13,296 nucleotides of DNA from Gammaproteobacteria bacterium (lineage in GTDB: Bacteria > Pseudomonadota > Gammaproteobacteria > JALTLT01). Of the stretch, positions 6,589-12,945 are shown piece by piece (positions within the stretch are counted from its first letter, which is position 1; every line of letters begins with the position of its first letter). The translations under genes were made by a program, and so were the position numbers. The DNA is taken from NCBI GenBank assembly GCA_027001815.1, contig JALTLT010000292.1, forward strand, positions 1-13,296. The letters run 5' to 3'. A model generated the notes under the pieces. The model searched no databases. It saw only the letters and a list, made by a program, of their open reading frames with translations, and had not been told where the DNA came from.

Positions 6589-8246
6589 GCATCCGGGCCT
6601 GGTACTCCAGCGGCACCCCCTTCGTCTGGCTCACCGCCGGTGCGGTCAGCATCAGCGTCATCATGGTGGTGGGCCTGCTGCTGATGATTCTCGCCCGGGG
6701 TCTGGGTCACTTCTGGCCGGCGGAACTCCACCTCATCGAATACCGGAACGCCGATGGCGAGACCCAGACCCTGCTGGGGGAGATCCGTGAATCGGAGCAG
6801 GTTCCTGCGGTGCGGGTGCGGGAGGCGGGATATCCCCTGCCCGACGACGCCCCGGAGCTGGTCACCCGCCATCTCTTCAAGGTGGGCAACCGCGATCTCT
6901 ACGGCTTCGATTTCCGCAGCGTGGTGGGGCTCGGCATCACGGGCGAATCGCTGCCCGCGGGGGCGACTGCCATCGAGCGCCGCACCTGGGGCAACTTCTA
7001 CGGTTTTCCCGTCCGCCTGGAACAGGGAGGCGAGGTGATCGCGGAGGGCGATGCGGTCTGGGAGAAGCTCCCCCCGCTGGTGGAGCGGGCCCACGCCCTC
7101 CACGAGGAGATCCGCGACTTGGAGCAGCGCCAGATCGGCGCCATCAACTACGAGCAGGAGCGGGTGCGGCTCGCCGAGCGGCGGCTCGAGCTGGAAGGGA
7201 TCGACGACCCCGCCGCCCGCCAGGAGATCGCTGAGAGCCGCGCCGCCCTGCAGGCCCGTTTCGAGGCCCTCCAGGCCCGCCTCGCCGAGCTGCGCGAGCA
7301 GGAGGCGCGCGACACCCTGGTGATGCGCAGCGCCGACGGGCGCGAGGTGCCAGTGGCGCTGGCCAACCTGGTGCGCATCTACCGGCCCAACACCATGGGG
7401 GTGATGGAGAAGCTGGGCTTCTACGGCTCGCGGCTCTGGGAGTTCGTCTCCGACGAGCCCCGCGAGGCGAACACCGAGGGGGGGATCTTTCCGGCCATCT
7501 TCGGTACCGTGATGATGGTGTTGATCATGTCGGTGCTGGTCACTCCCATGGGGGTGGTGGCGGCGGTCTACCTGCGGGAGTACGCCCGCCAGGGGCCGGT
7601 CACCCGGCTGATCCGCATCGCCGTCAACAACCTGGCCGGGGTGCCCTCCATCGTCTACGGCGTGTTCGGTCTCGGCTTCTTCGTCTACTTCCTCGGCGGC
7701 AACATCGACCGGCTCTTCTTCCCCGAGGCACTGCCGGCGCCCACTTTCGGCACGCCTGGCATCCTCTGGGCCTCCCTCACTCTGGCGATTCTCACCCTCC
7801 CGGTGGTGATCGTCTCCACGGAGGAGGGGCTGGCGCGCATCCCCCGCTCGATCCGCGAGGGGAGCCTGGCGCTGGGCGCCACCAAGGCGGAGACCCTGTG
7901 GCGCACCGTGCTGCCGATGGCCAGCCCGGCGATGATGACCGGTCTGATCCTGGCGGTGGCGCGGGCCGCCGGCGAGGTGGCGCCGCTGATGCTGGTGGGG
8001 GTGGTGAAACTGGCCCCCTCCCTGCCCCTGGACGGCAACTTCCCGTTTCTCCACCTGGAACGGAAATTCATGCACCTGGGCTTCCACATCTATGACGTCG
8101 GCTTCCAGAGCCCCAACGTGGAGGCGGCCCGACCCCTGGTCTACGCCACCTCCTTCATCCTGGTACTGGTGATCGTGGTGCTCAACCTCACCGCCATCGC
8201 CATTCGCAACCATCTGCGAGAGAAGTACCGCGCCCTGGAGGGGTGA
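6585..8246 (+). CDS. pstA: Phosphate ABC transporter permease PstA, long form with coiled-coil insert
   Basis: PstA is the second membrane subunit of the phosphate importer and pairs with PstC and PstB. The product has 553 residues, against 296 in E. coli. A first membrane helix (about 13-38) is followed by a hydrophilic region of about 260 residues. Residues about 162-245 of that region are rich in Glu, Arg, Ala and Leu with heptad-like spacing and should form a coiled coil. The permease domain begins near 305 (FGTVMMVLIMSVLVTPMGVV) and contains the coupling loop REGSLALGATKAETLWRTVLP and AAGEVAPLMLVG. It starts in an ATGA overlap with the pstC stop and lacks a strong ribosome binding site, so translation is probably coupled. 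Its TGA lies within the candidate GTG (8243) of the pstB frame. The family assignment is secure; the role of the insert is unknown to me. Confidence 0.94.
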   Translation: MSIRAWYSSGTPFVWLTAGAVSISVIMVVGLLLMILARGLGHFWPAELHLIEYRNADGETQTLLGEIRESEQVPAVRVREAGYPLPDDAPELVTRHLFKVGNRDLYGFDFRSVVGLGITGESLPAGATAIERRTWGNFYGFPVRLEQGGEVIAEGDAVWEKLPPLVERAHALHEEIRDLEQRQIGAINYEQERVRLAERRLELEGIDDPAARQEIAESRAALQARFEALQARLAELREQEARDTLVMRSADGREVPVALANLVRIYRPNTMGVMEKLGFYGSRLWEFVSDEPREANTEGGIFPAIFGTVMMVLIMSVLVTPMGVVAAVYLREYARQGPVTRLIRIAVNNLAGVPSIVYGVFGLGFFVYFLGGNIDRLFFPEALPAPTFGTPGILWASLTLAILTLPVVIVSTEEGLARIPRSIREGSLALGATKAETLWRTVLPMASPAMMTGLILAVARAAGEVAPLMLVGVVKLAPSLPLDGNFPFLHLERKFMHLGFHIYDVGFQSPNVEAARPLVYATSFILVLVIVVLNLTAIAIRNHLREKYRALEG

Positions 8247-8269
8247 CGTCCCGGGCAGGGAGTGCCAGA

Positions 8270-9145
8270 ATGTCCGCAGCGAGAGCAGAGACGACGATGA
8301 ACGACGAGCCGAATCCAGAACCGCAGGAGACCCCCTCCTTCGACTTCTCCAGCCTCGGCAGTGGCACCAGCTACCGCAAGGTGGAGGAGGAGCCGGTGAG
8401 CATCGAGGTACACGACCTCAATCTCTTTTATGGGGAGAAGCAGGCGCTGTTCGACATCAGCATGAACATCGCCCGTCACCGGGTGACCGCCTTCATCGGC
8501 CCCTCCGGGTGCGGCAAGTCGACCCTGCTGCGCTGCTTCAACCGCATGAACGACCTGGTGGAGGGGGTGCGTATCGAGGGTTCGATCCGTATCGAGGGAA
8601 ACGACATCCACGACCGCCAGGTGAACGTGGCCGACCTGCGGCGGCGGGTGGGGATGGTGTTCCAGAAGCCCAATCCGTTCCCCAAGTCGATCTACGAGAA
8701 CGTGGCCTACGGGCTGCGGCTGCAGGGGGTGAAGAGCCGGGCGGTGCTGGACGAGGTGGTGGAGCGCTCCCTGCGCGGGGCCGCCCTGTGGGACGAGGTG
8801 AAGAACCGTCTCGACGACAACGCCCTCGGTCTCTCCGGCGGTCAGCAGCAGCGGCTGGTGATCGCCCGGGCGATCGCCGTGGAGCCGGAGGTGCTGCTGC
8901 TGGACGAGCCCGCTTCGGCCCTGGATCCCATCTCCACCCTCAAGATCGAGGAGCTGATCTACGAGCTGAAGGACCGCTTCACCATCGTTATCGTCACCCA
9001 CAACATGCAGCAGGCGGCCCGTGTCTCCGACTTCACCGCCTTCATGTACATGGGCGAACTGGTGGAGTACGACGACACCAACAAGCTCTTCACCAACCCG
9101 TCTCGCAAGCAGACGGAAGACTACATCACCGGTCGCTACGGCTGA
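8270..9145 (+). CDS. pstB: Phosphate ABC transporter ATP-binding protein PstB
   Basis: PstB is the cytoplasmic ATPase that powers phosphate import. With the start at ATG 8270 it has 291 residues; E. coli PstB has 257, and the excess is a non-conserved, Glu/Pro/Ser-rich N-terminus before IEVHDLNLFYG. Motifs: Walker A GPSGCGKST (77-85, K83), Q-loop region MVFQKPNPFP, ABC signature LSGGQQQR (188-195), Walker B VLLLDEPASALDP (D212, catalytic E213) and switch H244 in VTHNMQQ. The closing KQTEDYITGRYG is the typical PstB terminus. Three starts are possible: GTG 8243 overlapping the pstA stop, ATG 8270 and ATG 8297. I chose 8270 because AGGGAG (8257-8262) lies 7 bases upstream; the other two lack a good site. 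phoU follows 28 bases after the stop. Confidence 0.93.
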   Translation: MSAARAETTMNDEPNPEPQETPSFDFSSLGSGTSYRKVEEEPVSIEVHDLNLFYGEKQALFDISMNIARHRVTAFIGPSGCGKSTLLRCFNRMNDLVEGVRIEGSIRIEGNDIHDRQVNVADLRRRVGMVFQKPNPFPKSIYENVAYGLRLQGVKSRAVLDEVVERSLRGAALWDEVKNRLDDNALGLSGGQQQRLVIARAIAVEPEVLLLDEPASALDPISTLKIEELIYELKDRFTIVIVTHNMQQAARVSDFTAFMYMGELVEYDDTNKLFTNPSRKQTEDYITGRYG

Positions 9146-9173
9146 CCACCGGCGCCGGGAGGGGGCGAGACCC

Positions 9174-9890
9174 ATGGACAAGAACATCTTCGGACAGCAC
9201 ATCTCCCGCCAGTACAACGAGGAGCTGGAGGATATCCGCAACCGGGTGCTCGCCATGGGCGGCCTGGTGGAACAGCAGATCCACAACGCCGTGCAGGCAC
9301 TGGTCGAAGGGGATACCCAGCTCGCCGAGAAGGTGATCACCAACGACTACCAGGTCAACGCCCTGGAGGTGAGCATCGACGAGGAGAGCGTGCAGTGCCT
9401 GGCCCGGCGCCAGCCGGCGGCCGCCGACCTGCGGCTGATCATCGCCGTGATCAAGACCATCACTGACCTGGAGCGGATTGGCGACCAGGCGGAGAAGGTG
9501 GCGCGCATGGCCCTGCGGCTGGCGGGGGAGGACCGTCCCTCCAACCGCTACGTGGAGATCCAGAGCCTGGGACGCCACGTGCAGGAGATGCTCCATCACG
9601 CCCTCGACGCCTTCGCCCGCATGGATGCGGAGGCGGCGGTGCGGGTTGCCCAGCAGGATATCGTGGTGGACCATGAGTACGAGGGGGTGCTGCGCCAGCG
9701 GATCACCTTCATGATGGAGGACCACCGCTCCATCGCCCGCTCTCTCGACGTGATCTGGGCCGCCCGCGCCCTGGAGCGGATCGGCGACCACTCCCGCAAC
9801 ATCTGCGAGTACGTCATCTACCTGGTGAAGGGAAAGGATGTGCGCCACACTTCGCTGGAGCAGATGGAGAGTCTCGTCCGCGGCGAGTAG
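9174..9890 (+). CDS. phoU: Phosphate signalling/transport regulator PhoU
   Basis: PhoU links the Pst transporter to PhoR so that PhoB is kept inactive when phosphate is plentiful, and it restrains phosphate uptake. The 238-residue product (E. coli 241) shows the duplicated three-helix PhoU repeat. Each half carries its metal-binding ERIGD signature: DLERIGDQAEKVAR in the first half and ALERIGDHSRNICEYVIY in the second. The start is ATG 9174 with GGGAGGG (9157-9163) 10 bases upstream. The frame stays open further upstream only because it runs through the end of pstB in another phase. It is the last gene of the pstCAB-phoU unit, and its usual position after pstB supports the call. Confidence 0.96.
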   Translation: MDKNIFGQHISRQYNEELEDIRNRVLAMGGLVEQQIHNAVQALVEGDTQLAEKVITNDYQVNALEVSIDEESVQCLARRQPAAADLRLIIAVIKTITDLERIGDQAEKVARMALRLAGEDRPSNRYVEIQSLGRHVQEMLHHALDAFARMDAEAAVRVAQQDIVVDHEYEGVLRQRITFMMEDHRSIARSLDVIWAARALERIGDHSRNICEYVIYLVKGKDVRHTSLEQMESLVRGE

Positions 9891-9899
9891 TCCGGCCCT

Positions 9900-9920
9900 G
9901 CACGGGGTTCCATCCCGTGC
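9900..9920 (+). other. Hairpin after phoU, possible transcript end
   Basis: GCACGGG (9900-9906) pairs perfectly with CCCGTGC (9914-9920) around a 7-base loop, nine bases after the phoU stop. A G-rich stretch follows in place of a U-run, so it is not a standard rho-independent terminator. It may protect the 3' end of the message. Confidence 0.4.
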
Positions 9921-9991
9921 GGGCGGGAGGCGTGTCCGCACATTTTCGTCGGGCCGATAAAATCCCTCCATCCGCCCATAACTTCTCGTTG

Positions 9992-10022
9992 TTGGTCTTC
10001 GGCCCCGCGTCGGGCGCATAAT
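9992..10022 (+). promoter_or_regulatory. Candidate sigma70 promoter for adk
   Basis: CATAAT (10017-10022) matches TATAAT at five of six positions. TTGGTC (9992-9997) is a possible -35, but the 19-bp spacer is longer than ideal. A second possible -10, TAAAAT, lies at 9958-9963 without a good -35. No Pho box was found in the phoU-adk gap, so adk is probably expressed independently of PhoB unless transcription reads through from phoU. Confidence 0.45.
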
Positions 10023-10031
10023 CGGGCGGAT

Positions 10032-10086
10032 CGGCCCGCCGCCGCACGGGCGGGGGCGGGCCGGGAGAGGGCGGCATCCCGCCGCC
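10032..10086 (+). other. Two GC-rich hairpins in the adk leader
   Basis: CGGCCCGCC (10032-10040) pairs perfectly with 10055-10063, and GGCGGC (10070-10075) pairs with GCCGCC (10081-10086). Both would lie in the 5' leader of adk if transcription starts after the -10 at 10017. No U-run follows either hairpin. They may only reflect GC-rich sequence, and no riboswitch class was recognised. Confidence 0.3.
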
Positions 10087-10116
10087 GGGCAGTACCCGAT
10101 ATGGAGGGAAGGCACT

Positions 10117-10773
10117 ATGCGCATCATTCTTTTGGGCGGCCCCGGGGCCGGCAAGGGAACCCAGGCTCAGTACATCACCGAGAAGTTCGGCATCCCGCAG
10201 ATCTCCACCGGCGACATGCTCCGCGCCGCGGTCAAGGCTGGCACCGAGCTGGGCATGAAGGCGAAGAAGATCATGGACGAGGGCGGACTGGTCTCCGACG
10301 ACATCATCCTCGGCCTGGTGAAGGAGCGCATCAACGAGCCCGACTGCCAGAAGGGTTTCCTGTTCGACGGCTTCCCCCGCACCATCCCCCAGGCGGAGGC
10401 GCTCAAGCAGATGGGGATCCGCATCGACCACGTGGTGGAGATCGACGTGCCCGACGAGGAGATCGTCAAGCGCATGAGCGGCCGCCGCGTCCATCCCGGC
10501 TCCGGCCGCACCTACCACGTCATCTACAACCCGCCCAAGGAGGAGGGCAGGGACGACGTCACCGGTGAGCCGCTGGTGCAGCGTGACGACGACAAGGAGG
10601 AGACGGTGCGCAAGCGGCTCAAGGTCTATCATGAGCAGACCGAGCCGCTGGTGAAATTCTATCGCGAGTGGGCCGAGAGCGGCGACCAGGCCGCGCCGAA
10701 GTACCACCGCATCGAAGGCATCGGCAGCGTCGAGGAGATCCGCGGCAAGATCTTTGCCGCTCTCGACTCCTGA
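10117..10773 (+). CDS. adk: Adenylate kinase
   Basis: Adenylate kinase interconverts ATP + AMP and 2 ADP in the cytoplasm and is essential for adenylate balance. The product has 218 residues, normal for the long bacterial form (E. coli 214). Motifs: P-loop GGPGAGKGT (7-15), AMP-binding STGDMLR, FLFDGFPRT with the conserved DGFPR, and the LID domain (about 122-160: GRRVHPGSGRTYHVIYNPP, then DDVTGEPLVQRDDD). The LID lacks the four zinc-binding cysteines of many Gram-positive enzymes, as expected for a proteobacterium. The start is ATG 10117 with GGAGG (10103-10107) nine bases upstream. It lies between phoU and a Pho-regulated porin gene on the same strand but has no Pho box of its own. Confidence 0.97.
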   Translation: MRIILLGGPGAGKGTQAQYITEKFGIPQISTGDMLRAAVKAGTELGMKAKKIMDEGGLVSDDIILGLVKERINEPDCQKGFLFDGFPRTIPQAEALKQMGIRIDHVVEIDVPDEEIVKRMSGRRVHPGSGRTYHVIYNPPKEEGRDDVTGEPLVQRDDDKEETVRKRLKVYHEQTEPLVKFYREWAESGDQAAPKYHRIEGIGSVEEIRGKIFAALDS

Positions 10774-10780
10774 TCGGCAA

Positions 10781-10898
10781 GGGGGGCGGTCGGGCGCCTG
10801 TTGGATTCCGGCTTGCTGTGGAGCTCCGCGCCACCATCGGTGTCGGTGCCTGAGCCGGGGCCACACAAGCAAATCCAACAGGGGCCCGGCCGTCCCCC
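10781..10898. repeat. Long inverted repeat downstream of adk
   Basis: Arm 10781-10807 pairs with 10872-10898, with 24 of 27 positions complementary. The stem can continue inward by pairing GGCTTGCTGTGG (from about 10810) with CCACACAAGC (10861-10870). A second small hairpin follows, CTGCCA (10902-10907) with TGGCAG (10916-10921). The structure starts 8 bases after the adk stop and has no U-run. It might terminate adk transcription, protect its 3' end, or be an unrelated REP or mobile hairpin element. It does not resemble the repeat at 563-922. Confidence 0.6.
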
Positions 10899-10940
10899 GG
10901 TCTGCCATCTCGCAGTGGCAGCGGCGCAACGCCCGCGGTA

Positions 10941-10996
10941 CTGTCACCCAATCGTCATTTTCATGTAGCCGTACGGTCATCGTCGCCGCGCAGAAT
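10941..10996 (+). promoter_or_regulatory. Tandem Pho box (four half-sites) and -10 for the porin gene
   Basis: Units repeat every 11 bp: CTGTCAC (10941-10947), TCGTCAT (10952-10958), the weaker ATGTAGC (10963-10969) and CGGTCAT (10974-10980). Ten bases later is CAGAAT (10991-10996), four of six matches to TATAAT, giving a start near 11003 and a leader of about 40 bases. The layout equals that of the pstS promoter. It shows that the following porin gene belongs to the Pho regulon. Confidence 0.85.
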
Positions 10997-11041
10997 ACCT
11001 CCTCGTTTTCCAGTCAATTGAAAACCAGGGGGTAACCTTCC

Positions 11042-12181
11042 ATGCGCAAGCAGCAGATCGCACTGGCCGTCGGGGCCGCTCTCGGCACGTCCGCCTTTCT
11101 CTCCACCGCCCATGCCGGCGGTATCAAGTACGAGGACGGTGACAAGTATCTCAAGATCGGCGGCCGCATCCAGCTCCAGTACTACCAGGCCGATCCCGAC
11201 GGCGGCGATGCCACCGACGAAGTCTTCTTCCGTCGTCTGCGCCCCTTCATCGAGGGCAGCCTGTACAAGGACTGGAAGGGCAAGATCCAGTGGGACATGG
11301 GCAAGGCAGAGGGGGAGAACGAGCTGGCCATCAAGGATGCCTATCTGCAGTACAAGGGCATCCACAATGTGAAGGTGACCGTCGGCAACGCCAACTTCCC
11401 CTTCTCCCGTGAGTTCCTCACCTCTTCCAAGAAGCAGCAGCTGGTGGAGCGCACCTTCGTCGGTGACCACAACTACGGCACCCCCGACCGCAATGTCGGT
11501 CTCCATCTCACCGGTCACTCCGAGAGCAAGACCATTACCTGGGGCGCGTCGCTGGCCATGGCCTCCGTGGATCCCGACGCCAACAAGCTCGACTTCGACA
11601 CCCCGGTGAATCGCAACAGCGACTTCAACGACGGCTGGATCGTCGGCGGTCGCGTCGACTTCCATCCCTTCGGCGCCCTCAAGTTCGCCCAGGGCGACTT
11701 CTCCGGCAAGCAGAAAGCGACCATCGGCATCGCCGCCTATAGCTGGAGCAACGACGGAGACAACAACGACGCCACTCGCTCCAAGCCCGATGTGGACTCG
11801 GTCACCGGCCTGGAGATCTCCGGCGCATGGCGCGTCTCCGGTTTCTCGGTGGATGCCGAGTACAACGTCTTCAACGCCGACACCGTAGACGCCACCTACA
11901 CCGGCGGCATCTACGAGAACGGCAGCACAACCCTCGCCAACTGGTCCTTGGAAGGCGGATACATGCTGATGCCCAAGAAGCTGGAACTGGTGGCCGGCGT
12001 CAGCAGCCAGGACGCCGACAACTACGAGGATACCTGGAACCGTACCGCCATCGGCGCCAACTGGTTTTTCCAAAAGCACGACATCAAGGTGCAGCTCACC
12101 TACCGCATGGGCGAGAACCTGAAGGGTGTGAAGGGCAAGGATGAGAACGAGCTCTTCGTGCAGATGCAATACGTCTTCTGA
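11042..12181 (+). CDS. Phosphate-selective porin, OprP/OprO family
   Basis: This is predicted to be an outer-membrane beta-barrel channel letting phosphate or polyphosphate into the periplasm for PstS. The 379-residue precursor has a signal peptide (MRKQQ, a hydrophobic stretch, cleavage probably after AHA near residue 25). Repeated amphipathic strands follow, ending in LFVQMQYVF; the C-terminal Phe is typical of barrel assembly. FFRRLRPFIEGSLYKDWKGK and the following QWDMG correspond to the FRR...YKDWKYQINFDL region of P. aeruginosa OprP. It is shorter than OprP (440). AGGGGG (11027-11032) lies 9 bases before the ATG, and a four-half-site Pho box drives the gene. Many OprP/O relatives have other substrates; here the Pho box and the pst neighbours favour phosphate. 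I leave the symbol blank because OprP and OprO cannot be told apart. Confidence 0.88.
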   Translation: MRKQQIALAVGAALGTSAFLSTAHAGGIKYEDGDKYLKIGGRIQLQYYQADPDGGDATDEVFFRRLRPFIEGSLYKDWKGKIQWDMGKAEGENELAIKDAYLQYKGIHNVKVTVGNANFPFSREFLTSSKKQQLVERTFVGDHNYGTPDRNVGLHLTGHSESKTITWGASLAMASVDPDANKLDFDTPVNRNSDFNDGWIVGGRVDFHPFGALKFAQGDFSGKQKATIGIAAYSWSNDGDNNDATRSKPDVDSVTGLEISGAWRVSGFSVDAEYNVFNADTVDATYTGGIYENGSTTLANWSLEGGYMLMPKKLELVAGVSSQDADNYEDTWNRTAIGANWFFQKHDIKVQLTYRMGENLKGVKGKDENELFVQMQYVF

Positions 12182-12208
12182 TCTGGCATACACCGGTCGG
12201 GAACGCGG

Positions 12209-12238
12209 GGTCGGCCAGGGATGGCCGGCCTCCTTTTT
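12209..12238 (+). terminator. Rho-independent terminator after the porin gene
   Basis: A 9-bp stem, GGTCGGCCA (12209-12217) with TGGCCGGCC (12222-12230, one G-U pair), and loop GGGA are followed by TCCTTTTT. It lies 27 bases after the porin stop and marks the end of the phosphate block. Confidence 0.87.
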
Positions 12239-12242
12239 GTGG

Positions 12243-12347
12243 CCGGGAGGCTCCCGGGATCGCCAAGTTGTACTTGGCAATTGACGCGCAGCGCCAACAT
12301 GGGTGCGGAAACGCCGCCTCCGGCCGCACGCCGAGTGCAACTCGGCG
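12243..12347. repeat. Cluster of three short REP-like hairpins
   Basis: Three perfect hairpins follow the porin terminator: CCGGGAG/CTCCCGG (12243-12257), GCCAAGT/ACTTGGC (12262-12278) and CGCCGAGT/ACTCGGCG (12329-12347). The last two share the pattern of a GCC-AGT arm around a three-base loop, suggesting related extragenic palindromes. No coding potential was seen here. Confidence 0.55.
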
Positions 12348-12360
12348 CTCCCGGTGTTAG

Positions 12361-12776
12361 CAGGCTGTTGAAAAACACCGTTTTTCGGCAGCCTGTCGGA
12401 CTTCAAGCTGAAGGTTACACCGCCCCGAGAGGCGGGAAGGCCCTTCCGGGGGCGTTGGCGGCAAGGATGCCGCCGACGAGCCCCCAGGGGTGAGGAGAGA
12501 CCCTTCGTCCAGTGGACGAAGGAAGCTCTCCGAACGCCCCGCCAAGGATGGCGGGGCCGGCCTTTTCGGCGAAGCAGGACAGCACAGCCGAAAAGGGTTC
12601 ACGGCGTCCCCCGGGAGGGCCTTCCCGCCTCTCGGGGCCCCGCGGAATGCACCAGAACCTGACGGCCTGTCAAAGTCCGACAGGCTGCCAGCCTCATTGA
12701 AAACGTGAGGAAGCCGGAAATCGCATTTTCGGCTTCCGGCGTTGAAAAAGGCCAGGACGGCCTTTCCCAACATCCT
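12361..12776. repeat. Hairpin-rich MITE-like repeat element, copy 2 (inverted)
   Basis: This is a second copy of the element at 563-922 in reverse orientation and about 416 bp long. Its ends CAGGCTGTTGAAAAA (12361-12375) and the complement of a diverged GGATGTTGGGAAA (to 12776) are imperfect inverted repeats. Internal arms 12423-12452 with 12608-12637 match the 30-bp arms of copy 1 with one mismatch, and 12387-12403 pairs perfectly with 12673-12689. Relative to copy 1 it carries about 105 extra bases (about 12490-12594) made of three back-to-back hairpins, and it lacks about 50 bases near the other end. No transposase or convincing open frame is present; a 162-residue minus-strand frame across it is an artefact of the repeat. 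Confidence 0.8.
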
Positions 12777-12877
12777 GTTAAAGGGGCTCGGGACGATTCG
12801 GATCCACGGCCGCTCCAGGGCACGCTCCCCCCATCCCCGGGTCACGAAAGGGTGTGAAAATCACCGGAAAGACGAGC

Positions 12878-12905
12878 TTGACAATGGGGGGGGCGAGCCT
12901 GTAAT
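12878..12905 (+). promoter_or_regulatory. Sigma70 promoter for the radical SAM gene
   Basis: A perfect -35 TTGACA (12878-12883), a 16-bp spacer containing a run of eight Gs, and TGTAAT (12900-12905, five of six) lie 40 bases before the radical SAM start codon. The rest of 12777-12945 contains nothing else I recognise, and no Pho box was found. This looks like a housekeeping-type promoter. Confidence 0.65.
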
Positions 12906-12945
12906 TTCCTGCGCGGATCCATGGAAGGAGGAGTGGAGTGTCACA

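Noticed and set aside
6477..8213. Minus-strand frame (578 codons) opposite pstA
   Set aside because: Its residues are dominated by His, Gln, Gly and Arg, as expected when reading the complement of GC-rich coding DNA; pstA is clear on the plus strand.
9900..9920. Rho-independent terminator after phoU
   Set aside because: The stem is good, but no U-run follows, so it is listed only as a hairpin.
10961..12406. Long minus-strand frame (481 codons) opposite the porin gene
   Set aside because: Antisense shadow. The plus-strand frame has a signal peptide, barrel pattern, C-terminal Phe, Pho box and terminator.
563..12776. CRISPR array
   Set aside because: The repeats present are inverted and palindromic; no series of regularly spaced direct repeats with unique spacers exists.
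12357..12845. A 162-residue minus-strand frame sharing peptide stretches with frames at 491-739 and 642-881
   Set aside because: The shared peptides come from the duplicated palindromic DNA. There is no recognisable domain, and the frame runs out into unrelated flanking sequence.
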